Of a DNA stretch of 64,000 nucleotides, positions 35,701 to 45,909 are shown one piece after another. The stretch lies in the NCBI GenBank assembly GCA_000328365.1, contig KB299000.1, forward strand, positions 119,750 to 183,749. The letters are read 5' to 3'. The position numbers and the translations under genes are program-made. The notes under the pieces were generated by a model. That model was not told the DNA's origin. It searched no databases and was given only the letters and a program-made list of their open reading frames with translations. This DNA is from Capitella teleta (Eukaryota > Annelida > Polychaeta > Capitellidae). How positions within the stretch are numbered: position 1 is the first letter of the stretch; each line of letters opens with the position of its first letter.

Positions 35701-35935
35701 AATTGACAATAATTAGTGAATCTGCGATTGAGAAAATTCGGTATTGATTGATTAAGGTTATTTTTGTTTATTTAATCTCTATAAGAAAACAAAGCCGCAT
35801 TGCAATCCCCCCTTCCCGTCGATGTTTATGATAATCCTTTCTGAAACAAGCTCACAACTAGGGATTTGCTTCTAAACTACATATATGTGGAAGTCATAGG
35901 TCGGTGGTATATAGGTTGAGGCTTATGAATACGGC
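32716..35935. other. gene-poor stretch
   Basis: A 14-bp palindrome CAGTGACGTCACTG (34643-34656) contains a full CRE. A minus-strand TTCTTGCAG acceptor-like site near 35140 precedes short open frames, but I cannot make an exon of them. Open frames up to 107 codons (33087-33410) show no domain. Confidence 0.45.
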
Positions 35936-35985
35936 NNNNNNNNNNNNNNNNNNNNNNNNNNNNNNNNNNNNNNNNNNNNNNNNNN
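35936..35985. other. assembly gap, 50 N
   Basis: Exactly 50 N, a fixed-size placeholder. GC-rich bases border it on both sides (GGC before, GCCGGCGGC after). Confidence 0.99.
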
Positions 35986-36226
35986 GCCGGCGGCACACAC
36001 ATGCGAATGATAATAGTAACTTGTTAGTAACCACATTATACGCAGGTCAAACATGCAGGTTTGATGTAATATTACGTACATTGCTTTTATAACGCGACAC
36101 AGCGTTGCCATGCAGTAGCTCACTAGGGATGGTATAGTAAATTATTATAGGACCTCTATAGCTCACAAGCTGGGTACAAGACTATTATTATCACTACACA
36201 CTTAATGACTCATTGATTGACTGGAT

Positions 36227-36393
36227 GATCGTGATCACAGGGGGTCTTACCAGTGAGCGAGCATATATGGACCAAACTCAATGCAGTGAATGTTTACTGT
36301 CTATATATATAATATCATTATAGACTGTCTAGAAGGCTGCATAGGCACTTCATGTATCCAGAGCCCACTGGTAAGACTCCCTGTGATCGCGAT
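36227..36393. mobile_element. foldback or MITE-like element, 28-29-bp inverted termini
   Basis: The left arm 36227-36255 (GATCGTGATCACAGG, then GGGTCTTACCAGTG) is the reverse complement of the right arm 36366-36393 with about two mismatches. They enclose some 110 bp that include an ATAT-rich core. The size (167 bp) and arms fit a MITE or foldback element. No coding frame and no clear target duplication were found. An RNA hairpin is an alternative. Confidence 0.6.
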
Positions 36394-37205
36394 GCAGAGC
36401 AGCCTCAGCAGGCTGGTCAAATTCCCGCTGGTATTGTGCTCTTGCTTGAGGAGGTTTATATTATTATGTCAAAGGTTATTTAAACATTTACCGATGAAAG
36501 GTTGTTGGCGAATTGTTGCGATATCTGTTTGAACAACTCACAACAGCACATTTGCGTGTCATGATCTCTCGATCGAGTAAATATTAAAACGTCGAATGAT
36601 CAACAGAACCAGACGCCGGAAGTGTTCGATGGAAAAGTGCGTTATGATATCACCACCAGAACACACTTTTTACGCGCGCAATACGGTAATGCGTAAACCA
36701 ATCAGAAATGCAGAATAGGTAGTCTACCGTAGACCTACTCAAAGTCTGTAAAAGTATAGTGCCACTTCCTTTTGCTTGCTACTTCCGATAGTCTCAGCGC
36801 CGTTGACATACACTGGCCAATAGGAATAGTCCATCTATAGAGTCCATATCATTGAATGCATTGCTTCGCAGTGAAACCCAATGATAGGTATTAGTTGGAA
36901 ATTGCTACTAAACCTTGCTATAATACCTATGCTATGATATAATAATATGTATTAATATTGAATATCAGGATCAGCCTCATTTTCTTGGCATAATTTTGTA
37001 ACTTGGTAATGCTGATGCGACGTCAGTGCAACAGACGATCTTTTCGATGTTTATATCTTGATTTATAAGAACACTGCTTTTAACGTGGTGTTTATACTAG
37101 GTCTTACTGTTTGGTATAAATGTATCACACATCTTACAATGTTTTGTGCAAAATCTGATTGTATTCTCAATGTAATGGCATTTTATGGAGTATTAAAAAA
37201 CAGAT
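36394..37205. other. nothing recognised
   Basis: No gene. Contains a local palindrome-like TAGTCTACCGTAGACTA-type motif near 36720. Confidence 0.5.
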
Positions 37206-37330
37206 GTTAGGATGGCCGAGCGGTCTAAGGCGCCAGACTCAAGGTTAACCTTACCAGCATATCATTGCTAGCTGCTGCAGAGAATTCTGGTCCACGAATG
37301 GGGGCGTGGGTTCGAATCCCACTTCTGACA
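37206..37330 (+). tRNA. tRNA-Leu (CAA) with 41-bp intron
   Basis: The 5' arm GTTAGGA pairs with TTCTGAC at the 3' end, then discriminator A. Box A (TGGCCGAGCGG) and box B (GGTTCGAATCC) are intact, with a type II long variable arm. Anticodon CAA is at 37240-37242, followed by G. The intron is 37244-37284. It nearly matches the copy at 17360-17484 in opposite orientation, including the intron, which shows a recent duplication or gene conversion. Its 3' end is the likely primer for the LTR element at 5689-10113. It looks functional. Confidence 0.95.
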
Positions 37331-38559
37331 AATTAATTTGCTTATCGTAAATATCCTTGTTCAATAATCTTCTATTTGTGAATAATTGTGTGGTCAATAA
37401 ATCATAGCAAATTTCATATAAGTATTTGGTCGTATCAATATATTGATTGCGTTAACGATATAGCTTTCTCTCAATGTACTTCTTCTCCGTGGTCAGTACT
37501 GATTAGCATGGTATTGCGGCATTTCGTTGATCTTGGTGTGTTTCGTGCAAATTTTCTCTTTTCCTCATTATTCTTCACATACAAATGTGACTTGTACACC
37601 TATACATTGGACAATCAGCCGTACATCGAGCAAGAGAAACCTGTTTGAGCCCGTGGCGTCGTGTCTACCTTGCATTAAGAGCACGTACGCTCAGACATGT
37701 TCAAGCTGATCGATGCTGTGAATCAAATGATGTTTTTCACATTTAGAATAACGTTATAAAATTGTATTCATTGTTAATAAGATTATGGCACTGACTACAA
37801 AGTACAGAATTAATGTATTTCATGTTTCAATAGCGTTATATATTATTCAAAGAAACTCATGTAGTTCAGTTACGTTTAACAGAAATAAAAACATAAATAA
37901 AACTTTCATTTTACCGCAACCTCGTTGTGTTGTATGCGTGTGCGTTTTCTCTGAACTGAGTACAATGTTACCATGCTATGTATATTGGCAACATTTGTTT
38001 ACTCATTCCTGACTGATTCCAGATCCTGACTTTAACAAAAACAAAAATTAATTGTCAATGAACAAGAAAGAAAGTGCTGCCTTTGCTATCCCTTAATTGA
38101 ACTCATTGAATTGATTGAACTGTCGTGTATCACACATAGAGCGACTGTGAGATGAGCTACCCATGCAGCATGACCCATAGTACTCACCCTTTGCTGGAGA
38201 GCGGGGACGGAAGGGGAGGGGGTGTCCATAACACCTATTTAGGCTCATGTCTAACCATCCGAATCCCCAGTTATCCGACCACAATCTGTGTTTGGATTGC
38301 GAGGGATGCAGTGCTTGTGGTTTGAACTGCATTGGATGAATCTTGATCACTGCTCGATGAAAGTGCATACACCCTGCATACAGAATACCACTATTAATTA
38401 TCACCTTGAATTGTACAATTTATCATTTCATTTCATGCTTCAAATGCTTGACATTTCTTGCATCCTTTTATGCTGCCAATAACTCCATTTCCTCTCAATT
38501 ACCTGATCACTTTCACGTAGCTCTATGACTGCATAAATTTGATGTTTGTCAAGTTTCAT
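37331..38559. other. nothing recognised
   Basis: AT-rich; open frames have no domain. Confidence 0.5.
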
Positions 38560-38990
38560 TAATCAAGGCACCATTAGTTTTAGTAATAACTTCTCTTATT
38601 ACATAGTGCTGTAATTTTCCTAAAGGATATCATGGTTCAAACCATCAAAAGCTTTCGAGAAGTCAGTGAAAATGTTGAATGGGGTATTTCCCATGTGCAT
38701 TTCAGAATATAGAAGATATACCATTTCTTTTTAGTGCTTTTCACGAAACCCACATTGGCCTTTAAAAGTGGGTGTTAAAATAAAGGTCCATTTGTTTCAG
38801 TTTTCTTTTCTTCAAAACTGTGGATATATAGATGAGATTGTTGAGATAGGTCTGTAGTTGTCCCCATTGTTTTGCCACCTTTCTTTTACTTCACTTTTGC
38901 TATTTTTAATTTAAAATTCTAAAATTCAAGTCATGAAGGATTGGTTTGTAACGAGCACAACTTATATCACGACAAGCGTATTTTATTAGC
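38560..38990 (-). mobile_element. LINE reverse transcriptase fragment
   Basis: On the minus strand three RT blocks lie in the right order: GDNYRPISTISSIYPQF (about 38875-38820), QCGFREKH (about 38757-38735) and FTDFSKAFDGLNHD (about 38682-38635). These match the fingers/palm start of Jockey- and RTE-type non-LTR elements. The fragment stops before the YADD motif, has in-frame stops, and lacks an identifiable 3' end. The A run at 39082-39117 is on the wrong side to be its tail. Confidence 0.75.
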
Positions 38991-39081
38991 TTTGCTGACA
39001 TTCCATCAGAAGCTCAGCTTTATTTCGGAACAATGCTCTTGATCGTCTCTTTAACTATTTCTATGTTTATTGTGCTAAATG

Positions 39082-39117
<36 letters not shown>
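39082..39117 (+). repeat. poly(A) run of 36
   Basis: Uninterrupted A run. Confidence 0.95.
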
Positions 39118-39118
<1 letters not shown>

Positions 39119-39645
39119 AAGATTTGTGGCTTAATTATAGAACGGATGTATTCAGAGGAAGGAGACAGGGTAGGCTCAGTATTGAGAGAAAGCATATTAC
39201 ATAATTTTTCACTGACAGTTCAGAAGTGAGAGATGAAAATGATTTAGAATTTCCGGTTTGCTTGAAAGCCTGCTGCCATTTTCCTCAAGGAAATCGGGTA
39301 ACGAGTTTTTTTCAATTTAAAAGGGAACTAATAGACTTTCACGTTTACCTAATGCCGTGCTTACAGTCACTGAATGTTTGATCCAGAAAAAAAAAAAAAA
39401 ATTGTTCATCTGATCGCAGTTTTCATTATTTTGTTATAGGTTGATAGATTCGTTTTAAGCCCTAGTGTTCAATTGTGCCCGCGTTACATCGTTTGAGATG
39501 TAAATGCAACTAAATTTTATTAATAAAACCATCAGTTATCACTTTTGTGTGATCGTGTTCTTGAATATCACTTTCATCAAAGTGCTCGCGTCCCTTCTCA
39601 GTATATTATTTCTCCCGATATCAATTATTATATTTCATTATTAGT
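39118..39645. other. nothing recognised
   Basis: AT-rich. An A run lies near 39388-39401. Confidence 0.5.
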
Positions 39646-39649
39646 TGTA

Positions 39650-39925
39650 TATATCAGTTCATCGACTTCTCTAACGCGCTGTTCCCGATTCCCCTGGTTA
39701 TGGGACCCCCAAATGTGACACGTAAGCCCTCAGCATCAACAAAGGAGCATCCACTTTGGTGATGACACCATCGTCCAACCAGGCACCACAATTTGATGCA
39801 ATGTGTCATGCTGTGGAAGACATGGATGTTGTCAGGCCGCAAAATCCGAATGCGTCAAGTTACCCCACCAAGAATCCAACCCACGACCCTTTGCAAACTA
39901 GGCAAGCCATAGATAAGAAAAATAG
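39650..39925 (-). mobile_element. second SINE-like element with tRNA-derived head
   Basis: On the minus strand TGGCTTGCCTAGTTTGCAAA, then GGGTCGTGGGTTGGATTC (39921-39868), resembles the anticodon-to-T arm of a tRNA with a B box that has one mismatch (GGTTGGATTC). It is followed by a GC-richer body to about 39650 that ends near GTCGATGAACTGATATATA. It is not homologous to the SINE at 45063. The 5' part of the head is incomplete. Confidence 0.45.
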
Positions 39926-41817
39926 CTTGTATATACACACAGATTGGACATCGGCCAATGTCCCCATTGTGAAAAAAATGGCCATAACGGATCGCCTGAG
40001 TGAGCCACTCGCAGTTTCGCACGAATTATAAAATACACGTCTATCCGACATAAAATTCAAACTATAATGCGAGTAAAAATATACATGAAGGATAAAATCC
40101 CAAATTTGCTAAAAGATGATGAATTTGATCAAAATTTGAGCGTTTTTAGTTCGCCGAAAATGGGCAACATGCAACGACCGCTTTTCACGAGCGATGGACT
40201 CCCGTCACAGCGTCGCTTCACTTGAAGAATTCGGTTTTGGCTTTCAGTGAAATATGAATGCCATCCGTCGTCCTCCTGAGGATCGCAACCAAGATGACGC
40301 GCACCATCGTCGCATAACTCATGTTGCTGCAACGCTCTTCGTGGCTGAACTGAACCCACACCCTGCGACCATGGAGTGAGTGTTATTACGGGGAAATGCC
40401 ACAGGCGAGCCATGATTTCAAGTCAGTGGCGTGCTTCTTCTTCTTTTCTTCTGTTTTTCTCCTTCCCCCCCCCCCCTTCTTTGTTTCGTGATGTGCTGCT
40501 TGATGTCATTTAATTTGATTAAGTGCCTGTCAAATAAGTCTACGAATTTTGAATCTATCTTGTTCTCGAGTTTCTTCAATTATAAACCAGTAATTTTATG
40601 GTATGCTAGGCAGACGTTTTTTGAAAGCAATGTCGCATATGATAATATACTACAAGAAGTTGATATCTATGCTATTGAGACATGCAATGACTATTGAGAA
40701 TACAGATACTGGGATGAAATCCTCCTTTGCATTACGCATGCGCGTGGTCATAGCTACCTGAAAGTCCTCACAGCATGAGACGTGGCGTTGTGATCTTCAG
40801 ACAACACCGGCCAACACGCCAGGGTGACATTAGTAAAGCAACATGCGATTTATCAATAATGAGACAATGCTTAATCGCCAGAACAGAAGTGTCCAGTGAA
40901 TCATTCGATAATATCGTGGCTTTAATTCAAAGGCAATAGTTGAATCCGTTAACCGATGTCTGCCTTCCTTTCCTATCTATCATCGAGTACGAATAGTTTG
41001 CTCACTGCATATTCGTACAAAGAGCATACCCTTTCCTTCCCTTCTCCTTCTTTCGAACGTGATTGATTTCGACTTCCGTATCTGTGGACCACTTCAGCCT
41101 GTTGATGTCAGACGACTTCTTCGCCCACTGAGGTCGTCCAAGATGTAATCAGAATCAAGTGTTCCTTTGGGGCCTATTGAACCAGTGGTCTTTCACTTTC
41201 ACCGTCTCTCACCGTCTCACAGATCTCCTCAGACCAACCTACCTTACAAGCCCACACTTTTCTTTATCTATTCGAGTAGTTTTGCTCTCTTGCAAATAAA
41301 CGCATGTCTGAAATCGACCTGCGAAGTTGTCGCTCATTGTAACTTTTGAGACGTGCAATTGATTGGAATGGACAATGGTGTCGATGGTTGCAGTGACGTC
41401 ACAGAAAGCAGGCCTATCAACGGAGTGGTGACCGCATGCCAAACACCATTGAGTGCAATATGGAGAATGAACGCCTGCACTCGCGTGCTTGCACCTTACA
41501 GACACACGAATTATGTAGGCCAACTATAATATACTTTGAAAAAAAAAATAAAAAATAAAAAATCTGAATCTATTTCCTTTCAAATGCAATTTGTTGTGTG
41601 CATAAACTTAGAAAGTTATACAAAATGATCAATGAGTACTGATATTTTACAGCGGAACACAAATTGAGATCGTTTGGCCAGAACGCATAATGATACATTA
41701 GCTGAGCATTTACAACTCATCTTGTTTCATACGGTTCTGATAAACAATTTATCCTGAACACCTGATGCACATCACCCTCGAGATTAATCACACGCTTACT
41801 TACAATGAAAAGGGAAC
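39926..41817. other. nothing recognised; one CRE octamer
   Basis: TGACGTCA at 41394-41401. A C run lies near 40466-40475. No gene. Confidence 0.5.
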
Positions 41818-41969
41818 ATCATTTAATGGACAAGACATCATTTAATGGACAAGACATCATTTAATGGACAAGACATCATTTAATGGACAAGACATCATTT
41901 AATGGACAAGACATCATTTAATGGACAAGACATCATTTAATGGACAAGACATCATTTAATGGACAAGAC
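41818..41969 (+). repeat. 19-bp minisatellite, 8 identical units
   Basis: The unit is CATCATTTAATGGACAAGA, with eight copies and no differences seen. Such perfect copies point to recent growth and probable length variation between individuals. Confidence 0.97.
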
Positions 41970-43889
41970 AAAGAGGCGAAAATGTTGCAACGAATGAGGG
42001 TAAACAGAGTCTGTTACACACAAGAAGAGATTGATGAAGCAAAGGACCCACCTTGAATAAAGGCCTGCAAATGACAACATGTTTGTGGAGATGCATTGTC
42101 ATAATGTTTGCTTGGCTGCCTTTGATCACGACATAACTTCATTCCTAGCGTCATTCCTGGGCAAAGAACTATGACCAGTTCTAAGAACCGAATTTTGTTT
42201 GCAGCTATGATGCTGACCTTTCCAGACACAGCGCCTTCAATTGTCTTGGCGACAAAGTAATACGACTTATGGGAAAATAGAGACCAGAAATTTCTTCGAG
42301 CCCTCTACTCTATTGATCTAATGGCGTTGCTAAATGCGTAAAATTGGAGCATTATTGAGGGGAGGGGGTGGTTATATGAAACAGTAATCACACGGTCGCA
42401 TAGTGTCCTGGGAGAATGATAACTATTCCACCCCCCTCTCACTTGTAATTTTTATTCAAATTGGCCAAATGTAAACATGATTATTATGGTCATCCTTCCA
42501 CCGAAACCACAAGTTAATTCTCCATTTGTGGAATAGCTCCTGTTTTCCAGGGAATGTTTCCGGAGGCTGATATTTTATGAATTAATATTGCGTATTTGTT
42601 GGTGGAATCTGCGACTTTTATTTTAACAAAAGAAATCCACGTGCCCAGAAAATGTGAGTTATATGAACAATAACATATATCTGTAGAATGTAAATAGAGT
42701 GCTGGGGGATCAGTCCAGATATATAAACACAATTGCACCAGGGATCAATGAATATGAGCAACTCAATAAAAGAAAACGACCTATGAGAGACAACCTGAAT
42801 TCTCTATCCTCGCCTCATTGAGACTACAAAAGCGGCCATTGAAACCAGCAAATGAAATGCCAAATTGTGTTGTATAATATGTACAACATGGAATCAATTA
42901 TATAGGGGTAACTAGAACGCCGATAGTCACGTGATTGGTCAGAATTTAAAACGGTAAGATTGAAAAAAAAAAGTAAAAAATAACTACATGTATATAAATG
43001 ATAATTTTGTGGAAGGTGGGGAGGTAAATTGAGTAGCGATCGAGAGATCCAGTGAAAGAAACGAAATTGTGAGATACTTAACTTTCTGATAGCAAAAGAT
43101 TCTTGATTTGCACTTTATGAATGAGTAAAATAATGGCACGCTTTTAATTCAGGTCTACAATTTCCCTTATTTTCTATTCTGTTACAAATAGGCGATTTAC
43201 CATGGCAACGTCATTCAAGTACAAGCAATTATGTGGAAAGAATATATCTGATATTCCATTCTCATTGCCAAATTAATGTTCACCAACTGAAGTTTATAAT
43301 TCTTCTTGAATCTTTACTCAGCTGGACTGAAATTCCCCTAAGCCTCCTATGATGTTTTCTAAGTCCCTGTCGACAGCCGTTCGTAGGTGTAATCGCACAG
43401 TAAGTATGGAAATGCGTGTGAGACTGAGCCCTATGGATCTCTTAGGAGCCAAGACTTAAGAAGAATCATCAAAACCATAAGGTTGTCACCTTCTTTCATT
43501 TCCCGTCGTAAGCCAGATAACATGAAGGAATTCCTGTAATCATTTTGTTTTGTGGGCACAAATTAGACCACGGGCCAAGGCCACCTGGTGCTCTTGTCTC
43601 AAAGGGGTTGGGGCGTTCATCTCAGCTCCTGCTTCTGCTCTTCAGCATGACGTTTATACGTGTTTGATTATGCATGGAAATTATACCGTGTTTGAAATGA
43701 TGCTTGTTGCCATACACGATTACTATTATTATTATAATATTATGATAGTGGCACAATTTGCTATTTCAAAACTCACAAGAGAGGCCACCAGTATAAAAGA
43801 CTGGAAAGACTGTCGTCGTGACAGAAACAGCGCGAAAGGGTCGTTAGATATTGCAGCAACTAATCATGACATCATGTTGAATCAAAACT
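41970..43889. other. nothing recognised
   Basis: AT-rich. The 128-codon frame at 43550-43936 has low-complexity Tyr/Ile codons and no domain. Confidence 0.5.
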
Positions 43890-44085
43890 TTGATTTGAAG
43901 ATGTTTTCACCCTGGACAATATTCCGTCTCGAATAGTACCCGTTTCACGCGCGAAAATAGACGGAATATCGTTGAGGGGTTGACGCCAAAATGACGAGAG
44001 ATGGCGATCCATTCCCGCTCGCAGCACCCCAATTGCCTTCAATCGCTGCGCCTCTGTTTGACACGGCATCGCAATAATCAAGGTG
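43890..44085 (-). mobile_element. Tc1/mariner-like transposase relic, helix-turn-helix part
   Basis: On the minus strand TEAQRLKAIGVLRAGM is followed, in a second frame, by AISRHFGVNPSTIFRLFSR, and then, back in the first frame, by ETGTIRDG. Together these are the two helices and linker of the N-terminal DNA-binding domain of Tc1-like transposases. The catalytic DDE part and terminal repeats are absent. It is a short dead remnant. Confidence 0.65.
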
Positions 44086-45049
44086 GCAAAGGTCGGAGCA
44101 TTGACACAAATTACTCAATCACAAAATGAAATCGACGCGTGTTTTTTTTTTTTGCGAAATTGATTTACGTTTCTCTCTAAACAAGACTGAAATTGACACG
44201 CATGTCGATTTCGAATCCGCCACAAGAACTCATCTAACTACTCTTAAATTAAAACAAAAGCTTAAATAACCAAATATTAAAAAATGAATCTGGCATGTCA
44301 AAATTTAACACATTAGCGCCACATGTGAAGAAAGATTCACGTGCTTGAAAATGGGTAGTGAGCATAATTTATGTATTGCATAATACTACATAATGATGAA
44401 ACATGGAGAAACAAAAATGTTGTGCAAATGGAATCATTGTGGACAGAAATGAACCCTGACTTAGAGCATACCTGTACAATAATATTAGCTTTAACTAGAA
44501 GGGAGTAATAAGGATTAATTCTGGAACAGCTAGATTACTTCTCTTCATCCTCTTTGCATCTATGTGTCTCCTGAGTGAAATGACTCAAACCATCATTAAA
44601 ACAATCACATTACACCTTAAGTAGAGGTCACCCTGATCTGGAGCATCTCTTTGGCACTCTGCAGAGGCCTTCCAACAGAGGTGGAGGTGTGACTGCCAGC
44701 AAAAATATTATTGATTCACGATGGTCCCACGCCGTCTCACAACACCGGCTGACTTGTCTCTTTTATTTCCAGATGAAATTGAATCGTTGATAACGTCGTC
44801 TTCTGATAAAATGATTGATTTCGTGTTTTATGCAGAAATCTTACACAAAATCTTTTATTTGGAAATTACAAATTGCGTCAGAATACTAAGATAATGACAC
44901 TTGATGTCAACTTAAAATAATAATAGCATGGTTATTTAGTTCATTCTAATGGCACCTTGGATTCGATAGCAGATAAATATTCGTGAGCGTAATTCAAATG
45001 TGTATTGACAAGTAATGAGTATCGAAGTGTTACAGAAAGCATAGTTTTC
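44086..45049. other. nothing recognised
   Basis: AT-rich, T run near 44140-44150. Confidence 0.5.
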
Positions 45050-45062
45050 TCAGTCGCGTTAT

Positions 45063-45310
45063 GTAGGAGGCACCGAATAGCTCAATCAGTATAACCGACT
45101 GACTACAATCCTATACCTACCGTTGGGGTCGAGGTCCCGAGTTCGAGACCCGATCAGGCCACGGGCGTTATGATTGTGAATTATAATTGTAATTCTTCAG
45201 TGACTCTGCAGTGCTGCCCAACTGCGTAACAATGCCGGGCGCTGTGTGCTACTGTCTATGGTGGTATGCAGGATATCACCCGAATGGGTTGGGTGGAGCC
45301 GTAAAACCCG
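45063..45310 (+). mobile_element. tRNA-derived SINE, copy 2, with 13-bp target duplication
   Basis: The body starts GTAGGAGGCACCG and has an A box (TAGCTCAATCAGTA, about 45079) and a B box (GAGTTCGAGACCC, about 45139). It continues with the central part shared with copies at 4278-4582 and 28235-28520 and ends GGAGCCGTAAAACCCG. The flanks TCAGTCGCGTTAT at 45050-45062 and 45311-45323 are identical, a textbook LINE-driven target duplication. Compared with copy 1 it lacks about 75 bp near its 3' end, after TATGCAGGATA. Confidence 0.9.
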
Positions 45311-45639
45311 TCAGTCGCGTTATAATTTACAGTTGCAGCAGCCACTCATCCAGACTATTTTCAACCAGACTATTTTCAGGCTTGTTTGTTCGAATATTTT
45401 AATAGTAACGAAATTGCGACTCCGAGCAATAACTCACTTCAATTTGCAGTCATAATCTTCACATCAAGTGCATTCCAATCATATTAACCGTACTTTATTT
45501 TATTTAAATAACCAATTATCTATAGTGAATTTGTAGTTAGATTTAATAAGATGTTAATATAATTAATAACAAATGATCGTAATGTGGAGTTCAGTTTGAG
45601 CGAATTTCTCGTAATCCAGGTCTATAACTTTTGCATGAC

Positions 45640-45786
45640 CATAAATGTGTTCAATTCCATCCCCTTTAACCCTGAACCTATGAGTGACCTGTTACAATCA
45701 GTGAGTCAGGACATTGAAACTGGATGTGCGCATACAGAGCGGTGCTACCATAGCCACAGAGTAACTCATGGGGAAATCATTGATGA
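45640..45786 (+). mobile_element. LINE, left part (split by the LTR element)
   Basis: Reads FNSIPFNPEPMSDLLQ, then SQDIETGCAHTERCYHSH and THGEIIDDV. This is the linker just before the RT domain in a Jockey/CR1-type LINE whose RT continues at 49274. The 5' end is truncated. The reading is open up to the LTR boundary. Confidence 0.6.
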
Positions 45787-45909
45787 TGTAGGAGCTCAAT
45801 GAAACACACGAGTCAATTGGGCTCTACTGAATTCACTGTCTTTATTGACGAGCATGCCTGGTATATATACCGGTTAGTGCAGACGGGAGATCCCCTGGGG
45901 GATCCCTGA
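45787..45909 (-). repeat. LTR of second Ty3/Gypsy element (3' LTR)
   Basis: 123 bp, TGTAGGAGCTC at its left edge on the plus strand, identical to 49094-49216. Confidence 0.95.

Noticed and set aside
41818-41969. CRISPR-like direct repeats
   Set aside because: The units are head-to-tail with no spacers, and the DNA is clearly from an animal.
43550-43936. 128-codon open frame
   Set aside because: Low-complexity Tyr/Ile run, no motif, and no splice or regulatory context.
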